A DNA stretch of 64,000 nucleotides from Stakelama portus. Its GTDB lineage: Bacteria > Pseudomonadota > Alphaproteobacteria > Sphingomonadales > Sphingomonadaceae. The notes beneath the pieces were generated by a model. The model did not search any database, had not been told where the DNA came from, and saw only the letters and a list, made by a program, of their open reading frames with translations. A program made the translations under genes and the position numbers. The first letter of the stretch is position 1; every line of letters begins with the position of its first letter. Shown in pieces: positions 16,707 through 25,175 of this stretch. The DNA lies in contig NZ_QFZL01000003.1 of NCBI RefSeq assembly GCF_003171655.1, positions 372,001 to 436,000 of the forward strand, in the 5' to 3' direction.

Positions 16707-17510
16707 ATGGGCCGCTGCCTGCGCAGGGGCGACGTGCGGCTTATGGTTGCGGCTCTTCTGGCGGTGATGCTGTTCGCGACGCCCGCCTTTGCGCAAGGGG
16801 CGCCGTTGCCGGCTCCCGCGACGCCGGGGGTCGGCGATGCGCTCGATCGCGCGCTGGGCGATCTGGGCGGCAATGACGCACCGCTCAGCCTGTCGCTTCA
16901 GGTCCTTATCATCATGGGCCTGCTCACGATCCTGCCGGGCATCATCCTGATGATGACCAGCTTCACCCGGATCGTGATCGTGCTGGCGATCCTGCGTCAG
17001 GCACTGGGCCTGCAACAGACCCCGCCCAATCAGGTACTGATCGGGCTCGCGCTGTTTTTGAGCTTCTTCGTGATGGCGCCGGTGGTCAATCAGGCGAACA
17101 CGACCGCGATCCAGCCCTATGCCGCCGGACAGATCAGCTCGACCGAGATGATTTCGGGTGTCGGCAAGTCGCTCCACGCCTTCATGCTCAAGCAGACGCG
17201 GGTGAAAGACGTCACCATGTTTGCCGACATGGCCAAGACGGGGCCGATCGCCAAGCCGGAAGACACGCCCTTTTCGGTGCTGCTGCCCGCATTCGTGACC
17301 AGCGAGCTGAAGACCGCGTTCCAGATCGGCTTTCTCGTCTTCCTGCCGTTCATCGTGATCGACCTTGTGGTCGCGACGGTGCTGATGAGCCTGGGCATGA
17401 TGATGATGTCGCCGACGATCATTTCGCTGCCCTTCAAGCTGCTCCTCTTCGTCCTTGTCGACGGATGGGCGCTGACGATGGGGTCGCTCGCTTCGAGTTT
17501 CGTGACGTGA
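16707..17510 (+). CDS. fliP: Flagellar export gate protein FliP
   Basis: FliP forms the core of the export gate with FliQ and FliR. The protein has a cleavable-type signal (LMVAALLAVMLFATPAFAQG) and the FliP signatures ILMMTSFTRIVIVLAILRQALG and VVNQANTTAIQPY, then two C-terminal membrane segments. The frame stays open up to ATG 16584, overlapping the fliO stop, but that extension contains a short palindromic repeat and reads unlike FliP. I therefore use ATG 16707 (267 residues); GTG 16734 or ATG 16743 are also possible. The family call is secure, the start is not. Confidence 0.93.
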   Translation: MGRCLRRGDVRLMVAALLAVMLFATPAFAQGAPLPAPATPGVGDALDRALGDLGGNDAPLSLSLQVLIIMGLLTILPGIILMMTSFTRIVIVLAILRQALGLQQTPPNQVLIGLALFLSFFVMAPVVNQANTTAIQPYAAGQISSTEMISGVGKSLHAFMLKQTRVKDVTMFADMAKTGPIAKPEDTPFSVLLPAFVTSELKTAFQIGFLVFLPFIVIDLVVATVLMSLGMMMMSPTIISLPFKLLLFVLVDGWALTMGSLASSFVT

Positions 17511-17529
17511 CGGACGAAGGAAGCGCACC

Positions 17530-17609
17530 GTTCGCCCTGAGCCTGTCGAAGGGCGAGAACCCACGAGCGCAGCGCTCGCGGAACGCGGGGCTTCGACAAG
17601 CTCAGCCCC
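17530..17609. repeat. REPIN-like doublet between fliP and fliQ
   Basis: Two inverted copies of a palindromic unit with core GAGCCTGTCGAAGG (first copy 17530-17557; second copy 17587-17609 on the opposite strand with CTTCGACAAGCTCAG) flank a perfect 7-bp hairpin CGAGCGC-A-GCGCTCG (17564-17578). The unit is familiar as a dispersed repeat in sphingomonads. The paired arrangement is that of REPINs moved by RAYT-type transposases. Confidence 0.7.
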
Positions 17610-17636
17610 AACGGGAATTTACTGGAGTGCAGGTTG

Positions 17637-17906
17637 ATGGACGCTGATTATTTCCTTTCCGTCGCGCGGCAGGCGGTATGGGTGCTGGCGCTGGCATCGG
17701 CACCGATCCTGATTCCGGCGCTGCTTTCGGGTCTGGTGCTCGGCATGGTGCAGGCGGCAACCTCGATCAACGAACAGACTTTGTCGTTCGTGCCCAAGCT
17801 GGCCATCGTCGGGTTCAGCCTCGTCATTTTCGGGGGCATGATCCTGGGGCTGCTCAGCGATTTCACCATCGATATCTTCGCGCGCATTCCCGAGCTGGTG
17901 CGATAG
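17637..17906 (+). CDS. fliQ: Flagellar export gate protein FliQ
   Basis: An 89-residue protein with two transmembrane hairpin helices (AVWVLALASAPILIPALLSG and LAIVGFSLVIFGGMILGLLS) joined by the family loop GMVQAATSINEQTLSFVPK. It belongs to the FliPQR export gate. ATG 17637 is preceded by GGAG at 17624-17627; an in-frame TTG one codon upstream is less likely. It is separated from fliP by the repeat doublet rather than overlapping it as elsewhere in the operon. Confidence 0.95.
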   Translation: MDADYFLSVARQAVWVLALASAPILIPALLSGLVLGMVQAATSINEQTLSFVPKLAIVGFSLVIFGGMILGLLSDFTIDIFARIPELVR

Positions 17907-17951
17907 CGCGGTGCCGCCCGCCAGCCCATTTCCGTCGAACAACCAACCGTT

Positions 17952-18019
17952 CGTGTCGTGCGAAGTCGAGACACGCTGGCCGCGCGCCGGCGATACGTCC
18001 CTCGACTGCGCTCGGGACG
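17952..18019. repeat. REPIN-like doublet between fliQ and fliR
   Basis: Two hairpins of the same geometry (6-bp arms, 12-base loop) face each other: CGTGTC...GACACG (17952-17975) and CGTCCC...GGGACG (17996-18019). Their loops are related as inverted copies (GTGCGAAGTCGA versus the complement of TCGACTGCGCTC). This is a second repeat family with the same paired layout as the fliP-fliQ element. Confidence 0.65.
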
Positions 18020-18044
18020 CACGGGGGCAGTGGAGCTCGCGGGT

Positions 18045-18821
18045 ATGACCATGGGCTTCGGCCTTTCTGTCGAGCCGCAGCTCTGGGCGTTGCTGTTCGT
18101 GATGGTGCGCGTCGGTGCGGCGTTTCTGGCCGCGCCGGTGTTCAGCGCGGTTTCGGTGCCGCTGCCCGCGCGCATCGCGCTGACCGGCGCGATCGGCGTG
18201 CTGACAATGCACGCCGCGCCGGTGGTGCCGCCCGAAGACATCTTCTCGATCACCACCATGTTGATGGTCGCAGCCGAAGCGCTGATCGGCCTTGCCATCG
18301 GTTTCGTTCTGCAAATCGCCTTTTCCGCGCCGCTCGTCGCCAGCGAAGTGATGGGCATTTCGATGGGGCTGGGCTTTGCCCAGGCAGTCGATCCGCAAAG
18401 CCAGACCTCGACTCCGGCGCTCGGCCAGTTCCTGTCGGTGCTGCTGACTTTGTTGTTCCTGTCGGTCGACGGGCATCTCGTGCTCGTCGACCTGGTCGTG
18501 CGCAGCTATGAACTGATGCCGCCGGGCGAGGCGTGGCTCAATCCGCAGCGACTGCTCAACATCGCGCTGTTCGGCGGCTATGCGTTTCTGGCCGGGTTGC
18601 TGCTCGCGCTGCCGGTCGGCTTCCTGCTGCTCTGCGTCAATGTGATCGTCGGCATGCTGTCGCGCTCGGCGCCCGCACTCAACCTGTTCGCGGTGGGCCT
18701 GCCGGCCAGCCTGGCGATGGGGGTGATCGCGATCCTGATCGCGCTGCCCGCAATGGGCGATTATCTGCAGGTCATCATCCACGAAGCGCTTGAAGCTTCG
18801 CAGACGCTGGTGCTCGGCTGA
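18045..18821 (+). CDS. fliR: Flagellar export gate protein FliR
   Basis: FliR (258 residues from ATG 18045) has five to six hydrophobic segments and the FliR motif PVFSAVSVPLPARIALTGAI. It completes the FliPQR gate. The start follows TGGAG at 18031-18035. The frame is open to 17958, but that stretch lies in the palindromic repeat, so it is left out. The stop overlaps the flhB start by one base. Confidence 0.94.
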   Translation: MTMGFGLSVEPQLWALLFVMVRVGAAFLAAPVFSAVSVPLPARIALTGAIGVLTMHAAPVVPPEDIFSITTMLMVAAEALIGLAIGFVLQIAFSAPLVASEVMGISMGLGFAQAVDPQSQTSTPALGQFLSVLLTLLFLSVDGHLVLVDLVVRSYELMPPGEAWLNPQRLLNIALFGGYAFLAGLLLALPVGFLLLCVNVIVGMLSRSAPALNLFAVGLPASLAMGVIAILIALPAMGDYLQVIIHEALEASQTLVLG

Positions 18822-19957
18822 TGGCGGAGTCATTCGGCGAAAAGACCGAGGCACCAACCCCGAAACGCAAGCGCAAGGCGCGCGAGGACGGCAATGTCCT
18901 CAAGTCGCGCGATTTCGCTGCGGCGCTGGTGGTGCTGGCGGGGTGCGGCTGGATGGCGTTCATGGGGCCGGCGATGCTGTCGGCCTGCCGCGAAGTGATG
19001 CGCGCGAGCTTTACCTTTGGTCGCGCCGATATCGAGGATTTCGAACCCTGGCGCGCGCTTGTCGAAGCGGGGTGGAAGCTGGCGCCTTCGCTCGCCAGCC
19101 TGCTCGTGCTGGTGATGATCGCTGCCGTGGCGAGCCAGGCGGGGATCGGCGCGCTGACATGGAACGGCAAGCTGATCGCGCCCAAGGGATCGCGGATCAA
19201 TCCTGCATCGGGGCTCAAGCGTATCTTTGGCCCCAATGGCTGGATCGAACTCGGCAAATCGCTGCTCAAGGTCGTGCTGCTGGTTTCGATAGGCGCCTGG
19301 ATGCTCAGCAGCGCATCGGGATCGATGATGGGGCTCGTCTCATCGGATATCGACAGCGCCATCGGCGCGCTGGGCGGACAATTCGTCGCGCTGATCTTTG
19401 CCATGGCCGGGGGGCTCGCCCTGATCGCGGGCATCGATTTGCCGGTTCAGATCGTCCGCCATCTCGGCAAGCTCAAAATGACCAAGCAGGAAGTGAAGGA
19501 CGAGCACAAGGAAAGCGAAGGGTCGCCCGAAAACAAGGCGGCGCAGCGCCAGCGCCAGCGCGAAATCGTCAAGGGCGGGCTGCGCAAGAGCGTGCAGACG
19601 GCGCATGTCGTGATCACCAACCCGACGCATTTTTCGGTCGCGCTGCGCTATGACCAGGGCAATGATCAGGTGCCGGTGGTGGTCGCCAAGGGGCGCGGCC
19701 AGACCGCGCTGGCGATCCGCGAACTCGCCGCGGAGTTCGCCGTGCCGGTGCTCGAATATCCGGCGCTCGCCCGTGCCTGCTATTATACCAGCCGCGAGGG
19801 GCAGGAGATCCGCGACGACCTGTATATGGCAGTCGCGACAGTCCTGGCCTTTGTCTTCGGCATCAATCGCAGCGCCGGCGGCGCGGCGCCGTCGATCGAC
19901 CTGCCGCAAACCGCATTGTTCGACGAAAATGGTCTGCAACCGGGCGCAAAACGCTAA
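18821..19957 (+). CDS. flhB: Flagellar export switch protein FlhB
   Basis: FlhB (378 residues) switches export from rod/hook to filament substrates by autocleavage. The N-terminus EKTEAPTPKRKRKAREDGNV is the classical FlhB start. Four membrane segments follow, and the cleavage motif NPTH is present near residue 267 (VVITNPTHFSVALRYD). It overlaps fliR by one base and ends the export-gate gene run. Confidence 0.96.
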   Translation: MAESFGEKTEAPTPKRKRKAREDGNVLKSRDFAAALVVLAGCGWMAFMGPAMLSACREVMRASFTFGRADIEDFEPWRALVEAGWKLAPSLASLLVLVMIAAVASQAGIGALTWNGKLIAPKGSRINPASGLKRIFGPNGWIELGKSLLKVVLLVSIGAWMLSSASGSMMGLVSSDIDSAIGALGGQFVALIFAMAGGLALIAGIDLPVQIVRHLGKLKMTKQEVKDEHKESEGSPENKAAQRQRQREIVKGGLRKSVQTAHVVITNPTHFSVALRYDQGNDQVPVVVAKGRGQTALAIRELAAEFAVPVLEYPALARACYYTSREGQEIRDDLYMAVATVLAFVFGINRSAGGAAPSIDLPQTALFDENGLQPGAKR

Positions 19958-20000
19958 AGGCGGCGCGCGCGCGGCCGTCCATCGGATCAGGAGGACGTAA

Positions 20001-21419
20001 GTGACGACGGCATCGATCATATCCACGCTGGGCGCCGGGTCGGGCATCGACACCAAGCAGCTCGTCAGCGATCTGGTCGACGCGCAATATGCCGCCGAAA
20101 CCAGCAAATATGACACCAACAGCGAAACGCTCGACACGCAGATATCTGCGGTCGGCGATCTGCTGTCGGGCATCACCGGCTTTGCGGGCGCGCTCAAATC
20201 GCGCGCCACCGACGGCAGCCTGGCGACTCAGCCGACCAGCTCGGACAGTTCGATCCTGTCGGTATCGGCGCTATCGGGTGCGAGCGTCAGCGGCCTCGAC
20301 GCGCAGATCGAAGTGCGCCAGCTCGCCTCTGCCCAGGTTGCCAGCACCGGCGTGATCGCGGGCGCGGATGCGCGGATCGGCACCGGCACGCTGACGCTGA
20401 CGTTCGGCTCGGCGAGCGTCAGCGACGGCGCGATGACCGATTTCACTGCCGGCGAGAAAACATTCGATATCGTGATCGGCGAGGATGATGCGACGCTCCA
20501 GGGGGTTGCCGACGCGATCAACGCGGCCAAGGCGGGGGTTACGGCATCGATCCTGACCGATGCCGACGGCGCGCGCCTCGTGCTCAAGAGCGCCACGGGC
20601 GCGGACCAGGCATTCACGCTGACCGCCGCCGAAACCGAAGGCGATGAAGGGCTCGCCGCACTCGACATCGGTGTCGGCGCGACCGGCACGACCATCGGCA
20701 CCGCCGCAGCCGACGCGATCGTTGCCGTCGACGGTATTGCCGTCCGGCGCGGCAGCAACACCATCACCGACCTGATCCCGGGGGTGAAGATCAACCTGTC
20801 AAAGGCGGCGCCGGGCACGACGCTGAAGCTGGGATCCGAACGCCCCACTGCCGCGCTGAGCGCGGTGGTCAGCGATTTCGTCGATACCTATAACCAGTAT
20901 CTGGGGATGATCGGCGATGCGACCGATGTTTCGACCGGCACGCTGAAGAATGATTCGGCGGTGCGCACGCTGTCGCGTTCGCTGAGCGGGCTTACGCTCG
21001 CGCCGCTGATCGCCGATGCGCCGGCGGGAACGCCGACGACGCTGGCCGAAATCGGCGTTGCCACCAATCGCGACGGCACGCTTTCGGTCGATACCGAACG
21101 GCTGGAGGCCGCGCTGGCGCGTTTTCCCGATTCGGTCGAAAAGATGTTCGCCGCAGCGAACGGACTGCCGTCGAAAATGGCGGATATCTCCGCTGCCGCG
21201 TCGAGCGCCAAGACCGGCCTCGCCGCCAGCCAGACGCGCTATACCGACAAGCAGGACGATCTGGATGAGCGGCACGAAGCGGCGCTGACCGCCGCCGAAA
21301 GCCTGCGCACCCGGCTGACTCAGCAATATGCGGCGATGGATGCCAAGGTCGCTTCGTACAAGGCGACTCAGGACTTCATCAAGCAGCAGGTCGATGCGTG
21401 GAACGCGTCGAGCAACTGA
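20001..21419 (+). CDS. fliD: Flagellar filament cap protein FliD
   Basis: A 472-residue protein with the FliD N-terminal signature (IISTLGAGSGIDTKQLVSDLVDAQ) and a helical C-terminus (DKQDDLDERHEAALTAAESL...YAAMDAKVASYKATQDFIKQQ). It caps the filament and guides flagellin assembly. The start is GTG 20001 after a good AGGAGG. It lies 43 bases after flhB and 4 bases before fliS. Confidence 0.93.
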   Translation: MTTASIISTLGAGSGIDTKQLVSDLVDAQYAAETSKYDTNSETLDTQISAVGDLLSGITGFAGALKSRATDGSLATQPTSSDSSILSVSALSGASVSGLDAQIEVRQLASAQVASTGVIAGADARIGTGTLTLTFGSASVSDGAMTDFTAGEKTFDIVIGEDDATLQGVADAINAAKAGVTASILTDADGARLVLKSATGADQAFTLTAAETEGDEGLAALDIGVGATGTTIGTAAADAIVAVDGIAVRRGSNTITDLIPGVKINLSKAAPGTTLKLGSERPTAALSAVVSDFVDTYNQYLGMIGDATDVSTGTLKNDSAVRTLSRSLSGLTLAPLIADAPAGTPTTLAEIGVATNRDGTLSVDTERLEAALARFPDSVEKMFAAANGLPSKMADISAAASSAKTGLAASQTRYTDKQDDLDERHEAALTAAESLRTRLTQQYAAMDAKVASYKATQDFIKQQVDAWNASSN

Positions 21420-21423
21420 ACCC

Positions 21424-21825
21424 ATGAACCGCTATGCCTCCCCTCTCGCCCGCAGTCCTGCGGAAACCTATCGGCGGATCGACATCGCCGGTCGGACGGG
21501 CGAGGCCGATCCGCATCGGCTGGTCGGGCTGCTCTACGAAGAAGGCGTCAGCGCGTTGCGCGCCGCCGCCTTTGCGATCGAGCAGGGACAGGCGCGCGTG
21601 CGCAACGACCGGATCTCGCGCGCGACGGCGATTCTGTTCGCGCTGGAGGCCGGGCTCGATTTCGATCAGGGCGGCGAAATCGCGCGAACGCTGGCGACCT
21701 TCTATCACGGGCTGCGCCAGCAGGTGCTGGCGGCGTCGACCGGCATCGATCCCGCCCCGCTTCGCGACGCGGCCGACAGCCTTCAGGAAATCGCGGGTGC
21801 GTGGAGCGCGGTGCGGGCGAGCTGA
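21424..21825 (+). CDS. fliS: Flagellin chaperone FliS
   Basis: A 133-residue, helical protein with the FliS pattern: AETYRRIDIAGRTGEADPHRLVGLLYEEGVSAL (quoted in part), then RATAILFALEAGLDFDQGGEIARTL. FliS binds the flagellin C-terminus and prevents early polymerisation. ATG 21424 directly follows the fliD stop. It closes the flagellar locus and is convergent with the CoA-transferase gene. Confidence 0.9.
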   Translation: MNRYASPLARSPAETYRRIDIAGRTGEADPHRLVGLLYEEGVSALRAAAFAIEQGQARVRNDRISRATAILFALEAGLDFDQGGEIARTLATFYHGLRQQVLAASTGIDPAPLRDAADSLQEIAGAWSAVRAS

Positions 21826-21844
21826 ATATCCGCCGTCGCGACCG

Positions 21845-22918
21845 TCATTGCCAGCGTGAGAGGATGGTTTCGACATCCTCGGGCTGTTGCGCCACGGCCT
21901 GGGCGGGCGATCCGGAAAAGCGCGGCGCAGGCATCGGCTGCAGCATTCCGAGCGGCGATCCGAACAGGCCGCGCGCCATGTTATGCGGATGATGCGGCGC
22001 TTCGGCGAGCGACAGCACGGGCGACACGCATGCGTCCAGATCGGCGAACCGCTCTGCCCAGCCTTCGCGCGGGCGCGCCGAAAATGCCTCGGCAAATGCC
22101 GATTCCATGTCCGGCCAGCAGCTGCGGTCGAACTGTTTGAAACGATCCGGTGCGATTTCCAGCCCCTCGCATAACGCGCGGAAATGGACGGGTTCGAGCG
22201 CCCCCACTGCGACATGGCGGCCATCGGCACAGGCATAGCAGCGATAGAAGGGCGCGCCGCCATCGACCAGATTGGCCGCGCGCCGGTCATGCCAGCGGCC
22301 CCCGGCGTGGAGCGCGTAATGCAGCGTCATCATCGACGCCGAACCATCGACCTGGGCCGCGTCGATCACCTGGCCCCTGCCGGTCGCCTGGGACGACAGG
22401 ATGCCCGCGACCATGCCGAGCGCCAGATAGAGCGCGCTGCCGCATTCGCCGACCAGATTGAGCGGCGGGACCGGTGTATCTTCGGTGCCGATCGCATGCA
22501 GTGCGCCGCTGATCGCCAGATGGTTGATATCGTTGCCGCCGCGTCCCGACAGCGGGCCGTCGAGCCCCCATCCGCCCGCGCGGCCATACACCAGCCCGGG
22601 ATGGGCATTGATGCAACGGGCCGGATCGAGCTCCAGCTCCTCCATCGTGCCCGGACGGAATCCTTCCATCAGCCCGTCGGCGAGCGTGATCAGCGCGAAG
22701 ACCTGTTCGCGCGCTGCGGGATCGGAAAGATCGAGCGACAATTCGGAGCGCCCGCGAAACAGCGACGGCGCAACCGCGCTGCCGTCCGGTGCGCTGCGCC
22801 GGATGCGGATGACGTCGCATCCCATATCGGCCAGCAACATCCCCGCGAGCGGCACCTGACCGGTCGAACCGAATTCGATAATCCTTACGCCAGCCAGTGG
22901 TCCGTGCGTAAATTCCAC
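21845..22918 (-). CDS. CaiB/BaiF family CoA transferase, alpha-methylacyl-CoA racemase-like
   Basis: The 357-residue protein shows the family-III CoA-transferase N-terminus (GPLAGVRIIEFGSTGQVPLAGMLLADMGCDVIRIRR). It also has the racemase-type segment GWGLDGPLSGRGGNDINHLAISGAL, which resembles alpha-methylacyl-CoA racemase more than formyl- or carnitine-CoA transferases. It would act on branched acyl-CoAs. The start is GTG 22918 behind GAGGGGAAGG. It is divergent from the flavin reductase gene. Confidence 0.82.
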   Translation of the reverse strand: MEFTHGPLAGVRIIEFGSTGQVPLAGMLLADMGCDVIRIRRSAPDGSAVAPSLFRGRSELSLDLSDPAAREQVFALITLADGLMEGFRPGTMEELELDPARCINAHPGLVYGRAGGWGLDGPLSGRGGNDINHLAISGALHAIGTEDTPVPPLNLVGECGSALYLALGMVAGILSSQATGRGQVIDAAQVDGSASMMTLHYALHAGGRWHDRRAANLVDGGAPFYRCYACADGRHVAVGALEPVHFRALCEGLEIAPDRFKQFDRSCWPDMESAFAEAFSARPREGWAERFADLDACVSPVLSLAEAPHHPHNMARGLFGSPLGMLQPMPAPRFSGSPAQAVAQQPEDVETILSRWQ

Positions 22919-23029
22919 GCGCCCTTCCCCTCGAATCGCCCCATGATGCGGTAATAGTCGTAGCGGGCGGGCCAGACAAAGCGGCTTGGCGGTGGTTTCC
23001 GTCCCGCAATTCCGCTAGCGGGACAGGTG

Positions 23030-23569
23030 ATGACCGAACCGCACATCGTCGCACTGGGTGGCACGCTGCGCCCGCAATCCTCCACTGGCCGGGCGCTTGC
23101 CGCCGCGCTCGCCATTGCCGAGGCGCGCGGTGCGCGCACGACGCTGCTTACCGGCGAAGCGATCGACTTTCCCAATTTCGATCCCGAAGCGGCGGAAAAC
23201 CTGCCGCGCGTCGATGCGTTCATCGAAACGCTGCGCAGCGCAGATGCGGTGCTGATCGGCTCGCCCGGCTATCACGGCACGCTTTCGGGGCTGGTCAAGA
23301 ATGCGCTCGACCATGTCGAGCTGACCAGCAAGGACGCGCGCGTCTATTTCGACGGCATGCCGGTCGGGCTGATCGCCACGGCGGCGGGGTGGCAGGCGGC
23401 GGTTTCGACATTGCAGGCGCTGCGCACCGTCGCGCATGCGCTGCGCGGCTGGCCGACGCCGATCGGCATCGCGATCAACACGATGGGCGAAGGCGATGCG
23501 GTGGCCGAATGCACGGGGCAGATGGCGATCATGGTCGGCCAGATCTTCGATTTCCTGGATCGACGCTGA
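23030..23569 (+). CDS. NAD(P)H-dependent FMN reductase family protein
   Basis: A flavodoxin-like protein of about 179 residues: N-terminal beta-strand with phosphate-binding loop (IVALGGTLRPQSSTGRALAAAL), SPGYHGTLSGLVKNALDHVE contacting the isoalloxazine ring, and PVGLIATAAGWQAAVSTLQALR. This matches the NADPH-dependent FMN/quinone reductase family. I use ATG 23030; GTG 23027 is immediately upstream. The physiological acceptor cannot be told from sequence. Confidence 0.8.
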   Translation: MTEPHIVALGGTLRPQSSTGRALAAALAIAEARGARTTLLTGEAIDFPNFDPEAAENLPRVDAFIETLRSADAVLIGSPGYHGTLSGLVKNALDHVELTSKDARVYFDGMPVGLIATAAGWQAAVSTLQALRTVAHALRGWPTPIGIAINTMGEGDAVAECTGQMAIMVGQIFDFLDRR

Positions 23570-23644
23570 CCTGCCGACGCCGGGCTTAACCATTTTGTGA
23601 CCGCTGCCGCCTAGCATGCGCCACTCCATACATGGGGGCTGGCG

Positions 23645-24247
23645 ATGGACGATTCGGCAGGCGAAAATCGGCATTTGGCGTCGCGCAAACATATGCGGAC
23701 CATATTGGCCGTCGATGAGAGCCGGACGAACCTCAACGTCATGGCGCGTCGACTCGGCGATCTGGGCTATATGGTCGTCCAGTCGGACAGCGGCGCCGAA
23801 GCGCTCGACCTGATATCGGGGCGCGGGTTCGATCTGGTCCTGCTCGACATGCGGATGCCGCATGTCAACGGACTGGCGGTGCTGCGCGAAATCCGCAGCG
23901 CGCCCGATACCGCCGATCTGCCCGTCATCATGATTACCGGCGGCGACGATCCGCAAAGCGGAGTCGATGCGCTGGCTTCGGGGGCGGACGATTATGTCGC
24001 CAAACCGTTCGAATTTTCGGTGCTTGCCGCGCGGATCGCACGCACGCTGGCGCGGTCGCGGCGGATCGAGGAATTGAAGCGATCGAACCTTGCGCTCGAC
24101 GCGCGGATCGCGGCGCGCGCGATCGAACTGGGCGAAGCGCGCACCGAACTGGCGACCAGCCGTGCCGACCGGACCCGGCTGATCGCTTCGATTCAGGCGC
24201 TGCACGACGAAGTCGAGCGGCTCAGCGTCGGAACCAGTGCCTTCTGA
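23645..24247 (+). CDS. Orphan receiver-domain response regulator with C-terminal coiled coil
   Basis: Residues ~17-135 form a receiver domain: acidic pair VDES, phospho-acceptor Asp68 in LVLLDMRMPHVNG, switch Thr in VIMITGG and Lys in YVAKPFE. Residues ~135-195 are a charged coiled coil with no DNA-binding or GGDEF output. It may work by dimer contact with a partner. No kinase gene is adjacent. Its 3' end overlaps the convergent CorA gene by 26 bases. An alternative ATG at 23693 would remove a 16-residue polar leader. Confidence 0.75.
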   Translation: MDDSAGENRHLASRKHMRTILAVDESRTNLNVMARRLGDLGYMVVQSDSGAEALDLISGRGFDLVLLDMRMPHVNGLAVLREIRSAPDTADLPVIMITGGDDPQSGVDALASGADDYVAKPFEFSVLAARIARTLARSRRIEELKRSNLALDARIAARAIELGEARTELATSRADRTRLIASIQALHDEVERLSVGTSAF

Positions 24248-25175
24248 CGAAATAGGCAGTGATGGCGATCGCCATCACGACGCAAACCAGGACCACGCCG
24301 TCAAACGCCCAGGGGCGATGGGCAAAGGGTATCCCCTCGACATTCATGCCGAGCAGGCCGGTCAGGAACGTCAGCGGCAGGAACACCATCGCCACCACCG
24401 CGATGATCAGCGAGCGCTGATCGATCTGTTCGGCGCGCAGATCGGTCAGCGTTTCATGCGTCAGCGCAGCGCGTTCGCGAATGCTCTCCAGCTCTTCGGC
24501 CATGCGCGCGGCGCGATCGGCGGCGGCGGCGAGATGAAGGCGATCATCGTCGCGCAGCCAGGGTTGCGGCAGCGTGCTGAGCTTTTCCAGCGCGGAGCGT
24601 TGCGGCGACAGGAAGCGGCGATAGCCGATCGCGCGAATCCGCACATCGTTGACGCTGCGCCGCAATTCGAACGCATGGGCAATGTCGAGGTTTTCCTCGC
24701 AATCGTCGAGCCCGTCGCCCAGATCGGCGACCATCGGATCGAGCTCGGCCGTGATCGCATCGCCGATTGCGGCGATCAGGTCGCCGGGGTCGAGCACGCG
24801 TCCGTTTTCGACCTGCAGCCGGACCGAATCGACCGCGTTCATCGGCTTGCGCGTTACCGAGAAGACATTGCCTTCGCTGGCATAGAGGCGGATCGACGCC
24901 AGCGGATCCGATGCAGTGAGCATTGCCGAGGAAAGTCCGCGAAGATTGATCACCGCGCCATCGCCCACCGGATCGCAGCGCGGCCGGGTTTCCGCCGCCG
25001 TCAGCGCATCGACGATGAACGGGGGCAATTGCGCCGCGTCGGTCAGCCAGCGCCGGGCCTGATCGTCATTGGTGGTAAGGTGGAACCAGCGCAGTTCGCC
25101 GGCGCGCTGCAATGCATCGTGCAGGTCGGGCGATTCGACATGGCCGTCGTGCACCACATAGGCAAAGCCGCTCAT
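24222..25175 (-). CDS. CorA/ZntB-family divalent metal transporter
   Basis: A 317-residue protein with a soluble N-terminal domain, long helices, and two C-terminal membrane segments. The first ends in the signature GMN within LTFLTGLLGMNVEGIPFAHRP and the second is VVLVCVVMAIAITAYFVRRHWF. The loop after GMN (VEGIPF) is closer to ZntB than to classical CorA, so zinc export or general divalent cation transport is possible. The start overlaps the cysG stop by 4 bases. Confidence 0.82.
   Translation of the reverse strand: MSGFAYVVHDGHVESPDLHDALQRAGELRWFHLTTNDDQARRWLTDAAQLPPFIVDALTAAETRPRCDPVGDGAVINLRGLSSAMLTASDPLASIRLYASEGNVFSVTRKPMNAVDSVRLQVENGRVLDPGDLIAAIGDAITAELDPMVADLGDGLDDCEENLDIAHAFELRRSVNDVRIRAIGYRRFLSPQRSALEKLSTLPQPWLRDDDRLHLAAAADRAARMAEELESIRERAALTHETLTDLRAEQIDQRSLIIAVVAMVFLPLTFLTGLLGMNVEGIPFAHRPWAFDGVVLVCVVMAIAITAYFVRRHWFRR

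Noticed and set aside
17958..18044. N-terminal extension of FliR
   Set aside because: It translates the palindromic repeat; the ribosome site and family alignment favour ATG 18045.
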